From Flavobacterium gelidilacus DSM 15343 (GTDB taxonomy: Bacteria; Bacteroidota; Bacteroidia; Flavobacteriales; Flavobacteriaceae): a stretch of 64,000 nucleotides of DNA. The translations under genes were made by a program, and so were the position numbers. The stretch spans positions 511,402-575,401 of the forward strand of contig NZ_KE383903.1 in assembly GCF_000422685.1 (NCBI RefSeq). The letters are read 5' to 3'. The notes below the pieces were generated by a model. The model was not told the DNA's origin and did not search any database. It worked only from the letters and a program-made list of their open reading frames with translations. Of this stretch, positions 34,662-43,730 are shown piece by piece. Each line of letters starts with the position of its first letter. The stretch's first letter is position 1.

Positions 34662-35645
34662 TTAGTGAATATATTTTGTAAAATCTTTATGTTCTTCTTT
34701 CATTAACTCTTCTTTTGATAAAGATTTAAAATAATCATACGTTATTTTCATTCCCTCTTCTCTTGAAACTTTTGCTTCCCAACCTAGTATGTTTTTTGCT
34801 TTAGTAGTATCCGGTTGTCTTTGCAATGGATCATTCATAGGTAAAGGATGGTAAACAACTTTTTGCTCTGTTCCTGTCAATTTTATTATCTCGTCTGCAA
34901 AATCTTTAATCGTAATTTCATCTGGATTTCCAATGTTAACTGGCAAATGATAATCTGAAAGTAATAATCTATATATTCCTTCAACTTGATCATCTACATA
35001 ACAAAATGATCTAGTTTGACTTCCATCACCAAAAATAGTTAGATCTTCTCCTCGTAACGCTTGCCCTATAAAAGCCGGAATTACACGGCCGTCATTTAAT
35101 CGCATTCTAGGTCCATACGTATTAAAAATCCTGACAATTCTTGTTTCTAAACCATGAAATGTATGATAAGCCATTGTTATGGATTCTTGAAAACGTTTTG
35201 CTTCATCATAAACACCTCTTGGACCAATTGTGTTTACGTTTCCATAATATTCTTCGGTTTGTGGATGAACTAATGGGTCACCATAAATTTCTGATGTGGA
35301 TGCAATTAGAATTCTAGCATTTTTTACTCGCGCTAATCCCAATAAATTATGTGTTCCTAAAGAACCTACTTTTAAAGTTTGAATAGGAATTTTTAAATAA
35401 TCTATAGGACTTGCAGGTGAAGCAAAGTGAAGAATATAATCTACTTTTCCTGGCACATGAACAAACTTTGTAATATCATGATGATAAAATTCAAAGTTTT
35501 TGTCTTTAAATAAATGTTCTATATTTTTTAAATCTCCAGTAATTAGGTTATCCATTCCAATTACGAAATAGCCTTCCTTAATAAATCTGTCACATAAATG
35601 TGATCCCAAAAAGCCAGCTGCACCAGTAATTAATATTCTTTTCAT
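34662..35645 (-). CDS. UDP-glucuronate decarboxylase (UDP-xylose synthase) type SDR
   Basis: 327 residues, extended SDR fold. NAD-binding '[16 protein letters not shown]', catalytic Tyr-Lys in '[11 protein letters not shown]', 'STSEIYGDP', and the family motif '[20 protein letters not shown]' identify UXS-type UDP-GlcA decarboxylases. It makes UDP-xylose (or its 4-keto form) from UDP-glucuronate. No UDP-glucose dehydrogenase is in the window, so the substrate must be made from a gene elsewhere. It could be mistaken for RmlB, but the RmlB-specific segments are absent. Confidence 0.92.
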   Translation of the reverse strand: MKRILITGAAGFLGSHLCDRFIKEGYFVIGMDNLITGDLKNIEHLFKDKNFEFYHHDITKFVHVPGKVDYILHFASPASPIDYLKIPIQTLKVGSLGTHNLLGLARVKNARILIASTSEIYGDPLVHPQTEEYYGNVNTIGPRGVYDEAKRFQESITMAYHTFHGLETRIVRIFNTYGPRMRLNDGRVIPAFIGQALRGEDLTIFGDGSQTRSFCYVDDQVEGIYRLLLSDYHLPVNIGNPDEITIKDFADEIIKLTGTEQKVVYHPLPMNDPLQRQPDTTKAKNILGWEAKVSREEGMKITYDYFKSLSKEELMKEEHKDFTKYIH

Positions 35646-35656
35646 CTAATTGAAAT

Positions 35657-36967
35657 TTACTCTTTTTTGGTATAATTAAATAGGCAATAAAATGCAGTAA
35701 AAAAAACCACACCACGCTGTCTCCACAAAAAAGATTCCGTCAAAAATAAACTAATCATTAGAACTGCAAAAGCAATATGCATAAAATCTTTGTGTTTTAT
35801 CGCTTTTTTGAGATTTACATATAGAATTATAACTAAAATTAGAAACCCGAACATCCCTAATTCTGCAAAAACTTGAATATATTGGTTGTGAAAGTTCTTT
35901 TTTTGATAGCCCTCAACTTGATTATTACCTTGAAAAACATTGTAATGAATTCCTTTTTCTTCAAGTTTTTTATAGGACGAGTTAAGACCAAAACCTTTCC
36001 AAAAAATATTATCTTCTTGTAAAAACTCGAAAAATAAACGCGTTTGATAAACTCTAAAAGAAGAGCCTGAAAAATAATCGGTTTGGTTAAATTTTTCATT
36101 ATACCAAGCTTCTTTCATGCTAATAATATTGGAACCTATTTCTTTTTTATTAATTACTGTATGACCAATATTGCTTTCTTCTTTTATTTTAAATTCAAAG
36201 ATTAAACGTTCTTTAATTAAGCTAAAGGAAAGAACTGACAACAATACAACACCTAAAATTATTATATTCCTCAATCGCATTTTATTTGCTGATTTAGAAT
36301 AATAGAAAAAATAAATTCCTGAAAGAAGAATTGTTGAAAGTATAATGTTTTTAGAAGATAGTAAAAGAAGAAATATTAATAGAAAAACAACTAAGATATA
36401 ATCGTTTATCTTTTTCAAATCTTTAGTTAAAAAATAAAAAAGAGCAAGGGTAACAAAAACAGAAAAATGAACAGCATTTAATTCTTTAGTAACTAAATTA
36501 TGAAAGAAAAAAACACTAAAGTCTTTTGTTAAAAAATAATTATAAATTGCTTTTGTTAAAAAAAATACTGTTAAAACAACTATTGAATAACTATAATATT
36601 TGAGGATTTTATCTTTATTTAGGATAATAATATCTTTGCATAAAAGAAAGCAAATTGGAATAATTAATAGTGGAATTTCTTTTAGTAATGCTTCTATAGT
36701 TAGGGCTTTATCTATACTCCAAAGCCAAGAAATTATCATTAATATGTAAAGAACAATTAATAAAGATATAGAGACGTTTTTTTCTTTATTAAATCTAAAT
36801 TTAAAAGAACTTATTAAAAAAAAAATAGCAATTATAAGACTATTTATAAAATTATAAAAAGGAATACTTATTAAAATAAAAATAAAAAAAACATTGATAT
36901 AATTATTTCTTTTGTCTTGATTGAAATCATTAATTATTTCTTTAAAAATAGCTTGAAAATGTTTCAT
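35657..36967 (-). CDS. O-antigen ligase/polymerase family protein (WaaL/Wzy-like), copy 1
   Basis: 436 residues with about ten to twelve membrane helices and a large loop near 250-350. The end of that loop has 'FHNQYIQVFAELGMFGFL', the His-Asn motif of the Wzy_C/WaaL family. It is one of three such proteins in the locus, so polymerase versus ligase cannot be settled from sequence. A strong terminator lies upstream, so it starts its own transcript with UXS, the sugar transferase and GT2. Confidence 0.85.
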   Translation of the reverse strand: MKHFQAIFKEIINDFNQDKRNNYINVFFIFILISIPFYNFINSLIIAIFFLISSFKFRFNKEKNVSISLLIVLYILMIISWLWSIDKALTIEALLKEIPLLIIPICFLLCKDIIILNKDKILKYYSYSIVVLTVFFLTKAIYNYFLTKDFSVFFFHNLVTKELNAVHFSVFVTLALFYFLTKDLKKINDYILVVFLLIFLLLLSSKNIILSTILLSGIYFFYYSKSANKMRLRNIIILGVVLLSVLSFSLIKERLIFEFKIKEESNIGHTVINKKEIGSNIISMKEAWYNEKFNQTDYFSGSSFRVYQTRLFFEFLQEDNIFWKGFGLNSSYKKLEEKGIHYNVFQGNNQVEGYQKKNFHNQYIQVFAELGMFGFLILVIILYVNLKKAIKHKDFMHIAFAVLMISLFLTESFLWRQRGVVFFTAFYCLFNYTKKE

Positions 36968-37025
36968 TACTTTTCTAATTTAAATTCTTTTTTTGTACTA
37001 GCAATATAATTAATATTAGCCAATA

Positions 37026-37056
37026 AAAAAGCGAGTTTAAATTAAACTCGCTTTTT
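37026..37056 (-). terminator. terminator upstream of polymerase copy 1
   Basis: A 13-bp perfect stem (AAAAAGCGAGTTT / AAACTCGCTTTTT) with a 5-nt loop ends the minus-strand transcript from the epimerase gene, 7 bp after its stop codon. Confidence 0.85.
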
Positions 37057-37062
37057 AAAATA

Positions 37063-38013
37063 TTAAATTTGATTTTCAATCCATTTATAGGTTGTTTTCA
37101 TTCCTTCTTTTAAAGATTGTGAAGGTTGCCAACTCAACTTTTCTAATAAAAGTTTATTGTCAGAATTTCTTCCTCTAACTCCTGTTGGTCCTTCTATATT
37201 TTTTATTGATAAATTTTTTCCTGATATTTCGATAGCCATTTTTGCGAAATCATTAATTGAAATCATTTCTTCAGAACCGATGTTTACTGGCCCAGAAAAA
37301 TCTGAATTCATTAATCTCATTACGGCTTCAACACATTCGTCAATGTAAAGAAATGATCTTGTTTGCTTACCATCTCCCCATACCTCAATTTGGCTTCCCT
37401 CTTTTGCTTCAGCGGCTTTTCTACACATTGCAGCAGGTGCTTTTTCTTTTCCACCATTCCATGTTCCTTGAGGTCCAAAGATGTTATGAAAACGTGCTAT
37501 TCTAACTTCTATTCCGTAATTTCTTTGATAAGACAAATATAATCTTTCACTAAAAAGTTTTTCCCATCCATATTCACTATCTGGTGCTGCTGGATATGCA
37601 GAATCTTCAGAACATTTTGGATTGTTAGGATCCATTTGATTATATTCAGGATACATACAAGCTGAAGAAGAATAAAAAATCTTTTTCACTCCTTCTTTTT
37701 GAGATGCTCCAAGAACATTTAAGTTACATAATGCCGAATTATTCATAACGTCTGCGTCATGCTCACCCGTAAAAATATATCCTGCACCTCCCATGTCTGC
37801 AGCTAATTGATATACTTCGTCAATGCCTTTAACAACTTCTTTTGCAATTTCAGGATCTCTTAAATCTCCTAATATAAACTCGTCTGAATTATTATTTCCG
37901 TATTCGTTTTCTTTTAAATCTACTCCTCTTACCCAAAATCCATCTGATTTTAATCGGTTAACAAGATGACCTCCAATAAATCCTCCTGCACCACAAACTA
38001 ATATTTTTTTCAT
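37063..38013 (-). CDS. GDP-mannose 3,5-epimerase-like SDR
   Basis: 316 residues, extended SDR fold. NAD-binding 'VCGAGGFIGGHLVNRL'; then 'ADMGGAGYIFTGEHDADVM', 'FYSSSACMYPEYNQ' with the Cys acid/base, 'EYGWEKLFSERL' with the catalytic Tyr-Lys pair and 'RFHNIFGPQGTW'. These are the hallmarks of the plant GDP-mannose 3,5-epimerase, which makes GDP-L-galactose. The bacterial homologues act in polysaccharide loci. It is preceded by a -7 box and followed by a strong terminator, so it may be monocistronic. Confidence 0.88.
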   Translation of the reverse strand: MKKILVCGAGGFIGGHLVNRLKSDGFWVRGVDLKENEYGNNNSDEFILGDLRDPEIAKEVVKGIDEVYQLAADMGGAGYIFTGEHDADVMNNSALCNLNVLGASQKEGVKKIFYSSSACMYPEYNQMDPNNPKCSEDSAYPAAPDSEYGWEKLFSERLYLSYQRNYGIEVRIARFHNIFGPQGTWNGGKEKAPAAMCRKAAEAKEGSQIEVWGDGKQTRSFLYIDECVEAVMRLMNSDFSGPVNIGSEEMISINDFAKMAIEISGKNLSIKNIEGPTGVRGRNSDNKLLLEKLSWQPSQSLKEGMKTTYKWIENQI

Positions 38014-38046
38014 TATATTTTTAATGTAATTATGTAAACTAGTCTA

Positions 38047-38054
38047 CAAATATA
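38047..38054 (-). promoter_or_regulatory. -7 promoter box of the GDP-mannose epimerase gene
   Basis: On the minus strand TATATTTG lies 33 nt before the start codon in the 80-bp gap to the next gene. Confidence 0.5.
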
Positions 38055-38093
38055 ATTTTTTTAATTTATTTTTTTGTAACTATTGTAACAATT

Positions 38094-38834
38094 TCACTTA
38101 ATTACACCCGTTTTGTATTGTAAAATAAGTTTTAACAACTTAAATCCTTTTAAATACCTAGGAACAAATGTTTTGGGATTTGAAATACACCTATGCAACC
38201 AACCTAAGTAGATTTGATCCATCCAAGTTGGCATTTTACCTTGTCTCCCGGTTTTAAAGGCTATTGCTGCTCCTGTGCATAAGATTGCCGGATTATAAAA
38301 TAAGTTTTCTTTTAAATATAATCCTAATTTTTCCTGTGTTCCTCCTCCAATGTTAATAAGAATCCATTTTGGCTTTTTTTTCTCTAATTGATCTAATAAA
38401 TCAACATCAATAATGTTGTTTTTATAAAAAGGTGCAGTATAATTATATGCTTCTTCTAAATCAAATCCGGCATTGTTTAGATATTGAGTATTAATTTTAC
38501 CATCAAGTTCTGAAGGGTTTATTAAAAACAATTTACCTTGATTTACTCTATCACTTTGAGATAAAAAATGATTAATAAATTCTAACCCTGATATTTTTTT
38601 TAATTTATTTTTATATAAAAAATTCCAAATCAATACCATATAACCACTATCAGGAATGACTATGTCAGAATTTAATAAAGATTCATAATAAGCTTTATCT
38701 TCTTTAATTGTAACCAAAGCAGGTGCAGCTGGAACTGTAAGTAATCCTCCTTTTTCATGAAGAAAATCAAAAACTCCTTTTACTAAACCGTTGTAAAACT
38801 TTATTCCTACTATTTGAACTGATTGATAACTCAT
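38094..38834 (-). CDS. WecG/TagA/CpsF-family glycosyltransferase (GT26)
   Basis: 246 residues. The GT26 family adds N-acetylmannosamine-type sugars to lipid-linked intermediates at the membrane. The acceptor region is 'IVIPDSGYMVLIWNF', where the usual Asp-Gly is replaced by Asp-Ser, and the C-terminal 'GAAIAFKTGRQGKMPTWMDQ' with 'LGWLHRCISNP' is well conserved. It follows the SDR gene by 40 bp and precedes the epimerase by 80 bp. Confidence 0.88.
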   Translation of the reverse strand: MSYQSVQIVGIKFYNGLVKGVFDFLHEKGGLLTVPAAPALVTIKEDKAYYESLLNSDIVIPDSGYMVLIWNFLYKNKLKKISGLEFINHFLSQSDRVNQGKLFLINPSELDGKINTQYLNNAGFDLEEAYNYTAPFYKNNIIDVDLLDQLEKKKPKWILINIGGGTQEKLGLYLKENLFYNPAILCTGAAIAFKTGRQGKMPTWMDQIYLGWLHRCISNPKTFVPRYLKGFKLLKLILQYKTGVIK

Positions 38835-38874
38835 TTATAAGTTTTTTGATTTTTATTTTATGAAAAAGAATTCC

Positions 38875-39837
38875 TTATTTTTCATTTTTCATCCAATCAA
38901 CAGTAATTTTAACACCTTCTTCAAGTTTGTATGGTAATTTTCCACACAATTCTTCTAAATCAGACATATCATAAACCATGTATGTAATTAAATTATTTAA
39001 TCTAAATGTAGTTAATGGAGGGTTTTTCCAGCCTAGAATTTGACATAAGTCTCCAATTTTAGAAACTATTTTTAACGGAAACATTGGTATTTCTTTACTT
39101 TTTTTATTGTTGAATTGCATTGAAACCATATCTGCCCATTCTTTAAGATCAATTGATGGGTAATCACTTAAATAATAATTTTTCTTAATTTTATTACCTG
39201 ATGCAAAAAGTATGGTTTCCAATTGAAATACTGTATTTAATACAAATCCAAAAGATTTTTTTGGGTACTGATTTTTGGGTAAAAAAAACAGTCCTTTTTT
39301 TACAGTATCAAAAAAAGTTCTATACGGAATTTCAAAATATGGTCCCCAAATAGAAGTAGGTCTAACTATTACATAATCATGATTGGCATTTTCACCAACT
39401 ATTTTTTCACCTAACATTTTACTTTCTCCATATAAATTTGGAGGACAATAATCATCAAAATTTTTAGGTATATAGTCAATTTTACAAACCATACGACTTG
39501 ATGCGTAAATTGTTCTTTTAATATTAGGTCTTTTATTAATAATGTCAACTATATTTTCAACACCCTCAATATTACTTGCGTAACCGCTTAAATTGTTTTT
39601 CTCATCTAAATCTACTCTTGCTGCTAAATGAATTACATATTCAGGATTAAAGGTTTCAAAACATTCTAATAATTCTTTTTTATTTAGAATATTTCCCTTA
39701 AACCAATTGTTTAGATATTTTTGGTTTTTTGGTTTTTTTTTATCAAAATTTATTATCTCATGACCTTTTAAACATAAATAGTCTATTAAGTTAGTACCAA
39801 TAAAACCCGAACCTCCCGTAATTAATATTTTTGACAT
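38875..39837 (-). CDS. NAD-dependent epimerase/dehydratase (SDR)
   Basis: 320 residues. NAD-binding 'ILITGGSGFIGTNLIDYL' and the active-site 'NLYGESKMLGEKIV' (Tyr-x3-Lys) place it among nucleotide-sugar epimerases or reductases; a third catalytic residue is seen as Ser in 'YASSRMVC'. The exact sugar cannot be told. It starts immediately before the FkbM methyltransferase stop codon on the other side (0-bp spacing), so the two are co-transcribed. Confidence 0.88.
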   Translation of the reverse strand: MSKILITGGSGFIGTNLIDYLCLKGHEIINFDKKKPKNQKYLNNWFKGNILNKKELLECFETFNPEYVIHLAARVDLDEKNNLSGYASNIEGVENIVDIINKRPNIKRTIYASSRMVCKIDYIPKNFDDYCPPNLYGESKMLGEKIVGENANHDYVIVRPTSIWGPYFEIPYRTFFDTVKKGLFFLPKNQYPKKSFGFVLNTVFQLETILFASGNKIKKNYYLSDYPSIDLKEWADMVSMQFNNKKSKEIPMFPLKIVSKIGDLCQILGWKNPPLTTFRLNNLITYMVYDMSDLEELCGKLPYKLEEGVKITVDWMKNEK

Positions 39838-40587
39838 TTAATTAGAAATTTTGTTTTTGTTTTTATATAAAAAATCAATTTCTATATACTTGTTATTATT
39901 TCCTAAATTAAAGTCTAACATACCATCTAATTCAAAATTTTTACTGTTTAAATAAGCATTAATTTCTGTAAATGACGGTTGGTTAACATAAAGTTGTTCT
40001 AAATTAGCTTCAATTACAATATAATCTATGCTGTTTAATGTTTTCTCGCCTCCTTTTAAAACTTCTAGCTCATAGCCTTGAACGTCTAGCTTTAATAAAG
40101 AAACCCCTTTTATTGTTTTGTTATTAAATTCTAACGAATCAATAGTTTTAATCAAAACATCAATTTTATCTAAATCATTTTCTTCTTTAGGATAATGATT
40201 ATTATCATTACTAATATCTAGTATTGAGCTTATATGCCCAAATTTATTTTTATTAAATTTAATTGAGCCAACTTCATTTCCTAAGGCTACATTATGAGTA
40301 GTTATTTTATTATTTGCATTAAAAATTTTTTCAATTTTTGGATATAAATTAGGTAAAGGCTCAAATACCTCAATCTCTGCACTTGGATATAAGTAACTAG
40401 CTACTTTTGAAAACTGTCCAGAATTAGCTCCAACATCTATAATAAAATCTAACTTTGGAACTGTTTTTTTTATGTTAGAAACAACCTCAAATGATGCAAA
40501 TGAAAAAAGCTTGCCTTTAATTAATTGCAAAATCCACTTTGATTTTAATACTATGAATATTTGTTTAACTAATGTTGAATATCTCAT
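39838..40587 (-). CDS. FkbM-family methyltransferase
   Basis: I choose the ATG at 40587 (249 residues); a GTG start 63 bp upstream (270 residues) is possible. SAM-binding motif I is 'DFIIDVGANSGQFSKVASYL', motif II is 'IEVFEPLPNLYPKIE' and the core strand 'GVSLLKLDVQGYELEVLKGG' is the FkbM signature. It probably O-methylates a sugar of the polysaccharide. The gene is very AT-rich. Confidence 0.85.
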   Translation of the reverse strand: MRYSTLVKQIFIVLKSKWILQLIKGKLFSFASFEVVSNIKKTVPKLDFIIDVGANSGQFSKVASYLYPSAEIEVFEPLPNLYPKIEKIFNANNKITTHNVALGNEVGSIKFNKNKFGHISSILDISNDNNHYPKEENDLDKIDVLIKTIDSLEFNNKTIKGVSLLKLDVQGYELEVLKGGEKTLNSIDYIVIEANLEQLYVNQPSFTEINAYLNSKNFELDGMLDFNLGNNNKYIEIDFLYKNKNKISN

Positions 40588-40743
40588 TAATTTAATCTTT
40601 ATGTTTAAAGGGTGCAATTTAGTATAAAATTTAAAAGAAACATACTTCACATCTTTTTTAATTAGAACTCTTTTTAATTATATTTTTCTATTTTTGTTGA
40701 AGACTAAGAAAATAATTATTTACTTATTAAAAATCTCTTTCAC

Positions 40744-40772
40744 TTGGTATATTGATAAATTTAATACTTTTG
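40744..40772 (+). promoter_or_regulatory. promoter of the plus-strand wzy-GT4 pair
   Basis: TTG (40744-40746) and TACTTTTG (40765-40772) are separated by 18 nt, a good -33/-7 pair. The predicted transcript has a leader of about 55 nt before the ATG at 40835, with a possible 13-codon leader ORF (40797-40838). Confidence 0.6.
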
Positions 40773-40834
40773 AATTAAGAGGTGAAGATTTAGAAAATGG
40801 ATTTAAAAGTTCACTGGCAAAAGCAAATGAATAA

Positions 40835-42013
40835 ATGAAAATAAACTTAAAAAAATACTTACTTTACTCTTCAGTTTTTGCCATATTTACAGAAGCTTTT
40901 TATTTTAATTTAATTATTGACTGGAAATTATTTTACTTAATTCTTTTAGTAAATTATTTGTTAATATTTACGTATTATGAAAAAATTATTTTTACTAAAA
41001 ACTTTATTTATTTTATTCTGTTTGTTTTCATACATGGTTTGTTTTGCTATACAATTATAGGAATTCCGTTTAATTATATGCTTTCTCAAATTATTGGAAT
41101 TACAATTATTGGAATATATTATTATAATTTTATACAGCTTTATAAAGTTGAAGAAATAATTGCTGTTTACCTGAAAATGGCATTAGTAATTTCTATTATT
41201 GCCTATCCTATGTATTTTTTAGGAATTAATTTTAACGCGAATAATGACCCTCGTTTAAGTGGTATACTTAAAGAACCCGCTCATTATGCAATTGTAATAA
41301 TTCCAGCATGTTACTATTTTTTTAAAACAAAGAAATATCTTTCGTTTTTTATTGTTTTTGGCACCCTTATTTTATCCAATTCCTCTTTAGGATACATTGG
41401 TTGCGGGTTACTATTTTTATTACCTAATTTAAATCGAAAAAGATTGTCATATTTAGTAATAGTAATGCCTTTTATATTGATCTCTTTTATTTATATCTAC
41501 AATAATTATACTTTTTTTAAAATGCGTGTTGATGACACGTATGAAAACTTAAAAGTTATTAATACAGGTAAGTTTAAAGAAGAAACAAATCTTAGTTCCT
41601 ATGTTATGTTAGCAAACGTATATATCATGAAGGAAAATGTTAAAGATCACCCTTTTGGAAGTGGTATTGGGAGTCATCACTACATGCATACAGAAAATTA
41701 TATAAAAGAATTAAGACCTCCAAAATATTTAGTTAAACAAAATATTCATACAAATAATTCATTTGATGCCAATTCATTAGCCATTAGAATGCTTTCTGAG
41801 TTTGGTGTTTTTGGTTTATTAGCTATACTCATTGCTATTATCGCAGGAGTTTTAGTTTTTTCTAGCAAAGAATTAATATTTTTACAAGGATTATTTATAT
41901 ATATATGCCTAAAATTATTTAGAGATGGTCATTATTTTCCTCCAGAATTTTTCTTTTTTTTATGTATCTTTTATATTTCCTATTTAAATCATTTTAAAAA
42001 ACAAACCCCTTGA
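40835..42013 (+). CDS. O-antigen polymerase-like membrane protein (Wzy), copy 2
   Basis: 392 residues with about ten membrane helices and one large periplasmic loop (~220-310). It lacks the classic His-Asn motif of the other two copies but has 'GSGIGSHHYMHTENYIKEL' and 'EFGVFGLLAILIAII', the usual layout of O-antigen polymerases. It probably joins repeat units at the outer face of the inner membrane. It overlaps the next GT4 gene by 4 bp. Confidence 0.75.
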   Translation: MKINLKKYLLYSSVFAIFTEAFYFNLIIDWKLFYLILLVNYLLIFTYYEKIIFTKNFIYFILFVFIHGLFCYTIIGIPFNYMLSQIIGITIIGIYYYNFIQLYKVEEIIAVYLKMALVISIIAYPMYFLGINFNANNDPRLSGILKEPAHYAIVIIPACYYFFKTKKYLSFFIVFGTLILSNSSLGYIGCGLLFLLPNLNRKRLSYLVIVMPFILISFIYIYNNYTFFKMRVDDTYENLKVINTGKFKEETNLSSYVMLANVYIMKENVKDHPFGSGIGSHHYMHTENYIKELRPPKYLVKQNIHTNNSFDANSLAIRMLSEFGVFGLLAILIAIIAGVLVFSSKELIFLQGLFIYICLKLFRDGHYFPPEFFFFLCIFYISYLNHFKKQTP

Positions 42014-43089
42014 AAACTATTTATCATATAGCAGAAAGTGTAGCAAATGAAAGTGGTGGATTAAAAACAGTTGTTTTAAATTTAAATTCACATATATCGT
42101 CTTCTTTTAAGAGTCAAATTATTTGTAATAAAAAAGAAGAAAAAGATGATTTTTTAGTATTCCCTTCTGATAAATTTAAAAATTGGGCTTACTCAAAGGA
42201 ATTATCTTTGTATTTAAAGCAAAATTTAGATTCACAAAGTATTTTACACCTTCATGGTGTTTTTATGCATGCACATTTTACTGGTTCAAAAGTAGCTATT
42301 AAAAATAATCTTCCTTATGTTGTTTCTCCTCACGGAATGCTTGAACCTTGGCACTTAAATGATAAAAAAATTAAAAAAAGTATTTATTTAAAACTTTTTT
42401 TAAATAAAATTATTAAAAAATCTAATGTTTTGCATGCCATTACTCCTTTTGAAAAGGATAATTTATATAAACTCACAAATCACAAAAACATTGTCGAAAT
42501 TCCAAATCTAATTCATTATACCAATTTGCCTAAAATTAAAAATGCAGTAGATGAAGAAGAATATTTTATGTTTTTAGGTAGAATTCACCCTAAGAAAGGA
42601 TTAGACATTCTTTTAGAATCATTTAGTAGAATTGATAATAAGAAAATAAGATTAAAAATTGTAGGTTCAGAAAACGAATATTCCGAAGAATTAAAAAGAG
42701 TATGTGAAAAATTAAATATTTCAAAAAGAGTAATGTTTTTAGGTGGCGTTTTTGGAGATGAAAAATATAATCTTTTATCAAATGCTAAAGCGTTTGTAGC
42801 ACCTTCATATTCTGAAGCTATAGGAATGGTGAATTTAGAGGCAGCAGCATGTAATACTCCTGTTATTACTTCATTTTATACAGGTATAAATCCCGAATGG
42901 AATACTAATGGAGGCATAATGATTAACCCTAATATTGTTGAGCTAACAAAAGCACTAAATGATGCTTCTTCTTGGTCAAATGAAGAACAAAACAATAGGG
43001 GAATAATGTTGTCTGAATATGTTAAAGAAAATTATTCTTGGGAAAAGAAAGGTGATCTTTGGACCGAGCTTTATAAAACACTAAATTAA
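42010..43089 (+). CDS. GT4-family glycosyltransferase
   Basis: 359 residues, GT-B fold. The C-terminal domain has 'FMFLGRIHPKKGLDILLES' and the sugar-nucleotide site 'PSYSEAIGMVNLEAAACNTP' (E-x7-E motif). The frame starts with TTG, whose TTGA overlaps the wzy stop (4 bp), and no nearby ATG gives a complete N-terminal domain, so TTG is accepted. A strong terminator follows 2 bp after the stop. Confidence 0.92.
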   Translation: MKTIYHIAESVANESGGLKTVVLNLNSHISSSFKSQIICNKKEEKDDFLVFPSDKFKNWAYSKELSLYLKQNLDSQSILHLHGVFMHAHFTGSKVAIKNNLPYVVSPHGMLEPWHLNDKKIKKSIYLKLFLNKIIKKSNVLHAITPFEKDNLYKLTNHKNIVEIPNLIHYTNLPKIKNAVDEEEYFMFLGRIHPKKGLDILLESFSRIDNKKIRLKIVGSENEYSEELKRVCEKLNISKRVMFLGGVFGDEKYNLLSNAKAFVAPSYSEAIGMVNLEAAACNTPVITSFYTGINPEWNTNGGIMINPNIVELTKALNDASSWSNEEQNNRGIMLSEYVKENYSWEKKGDLWTELYKTLN

Positions 43090-43090
43090 A

Positions 43091-43130
43091 CAAAAAAACT
43101 AAAACACATTGGTTTTAGTTTTTTTGTTTT
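43091..43130 (+). terminator. strong terminator after the GT4 gene (bidirectional)
   Basis: A perfect 15-bp inverted repeat (43091-43105 and 43112-43126) with a 6-nt loop and T-rich tails on both sides serves the plus-strand wzy-GT4 unit and the convergent lipoprotein gene. Confidence 0.92.
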
Positions 43131-43151
43131 TTAATAAAAATAAGGTTTTTA

Positions 43152-43664
43152 TTAATTGTCTAAAAGTGCTTCTAATTGTTCACTTCCTCCCATTGCTGGT
43201 GGGAATTTACCTCCATGTTTCATTATGTATTTAGATGTTACTTCGTTCCAAGAAACAAATTCACCAGCTAAGAAATATGTAGTAAAGTTATCTGAATCAC
43301 TTAAAATAACCTTATCATTGTTTTTAATTGAGATCCCAGTAATACCTATTTCATTTTGTTCCTTATTAGTACTTAAATTTATAGATAAATTTTGAATTTT
43401 TTCTCCTTTTGGTAAGTCAATAGTAATTTGTTGAGGAAGTTCTGATCCTTTTACTACTTTTTCAACAGGTTCACCAGATAAATAATAACCGTCTTTTTTG
43501 TAAACAATAGATATTACATCATCTTTTAGATATAAACCATTAATAGTTACTGAAAATTGATCAGCTACTAATACTTTTTCATCGATTGCTTCGTCCTTTT
43601 TTGTACCATCTCCACAAGAAAAAAGCAAGAAACTAATTAAAGAAACTAAAATTATTTTGTTCAT
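43152..43664 (-). CDS. lipoprotein, function unknown
   Basis: 170 residues with a lipoprotein signal ('ILVSLISFLLFSCGDG', lipidated Cys near 17). The mature part is beta-strand-rich and ends 'GGKFPPAMGGSEQLEALLD'. No enzyme motif was recognised. It sits alone in a minus-strand gap between two polysaccharide operons, with its own -7 box and the shared terminator, and might not belong to the polysaccharide pathway. Confidence 0.7.
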   Translation of the reverse strand: MNKIILVSLISFLLFSCGDGTKKDEAIDEKVLVADQFSVTINGLYLKDDVISIVYKKDGYYLSGEPVEKVVKGSELPQQITIDLPKGEKIQNLSINLSTNKEQNEIGITGISIKNNDKVILSDSDNFTTYFLAGEFVSWNEVTSKYIMKHGGKFPPAMGGSEQLEALLDN

Positions 43665-43697
43665 TTGTTAAAAAATTTAATATTTGATTTTATTCTG

Positions 43698-43705
43698 CAA
43701 ATTTA
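43698..43705 (-). promoter_or_regulatory. -7 promoter box of the lipoprotein gene
   Basis: On the minus strand TAAATTTG fits TAnnTTTG and lies 33 nt before the start codon. Confidence 0.45.
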
Positions 43706-43730
43706 ATAGTTTTTTTTATTAATAAACAAG

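Noticed and set aside
34662..35645. The SDR as RmlB, dTDP-glucose 4,6-dehydratase
   Set aside because: Motifs such as '[15 protein letters not shown]' fit UDP-glucuronate decarboxylase, and the RmlB-specific segments are absent.
40697..40834. Separate gene upstream of wzy
   Set aside because: It depends on a TTG start and has a good promoter inside it, so it is reported only as a question.
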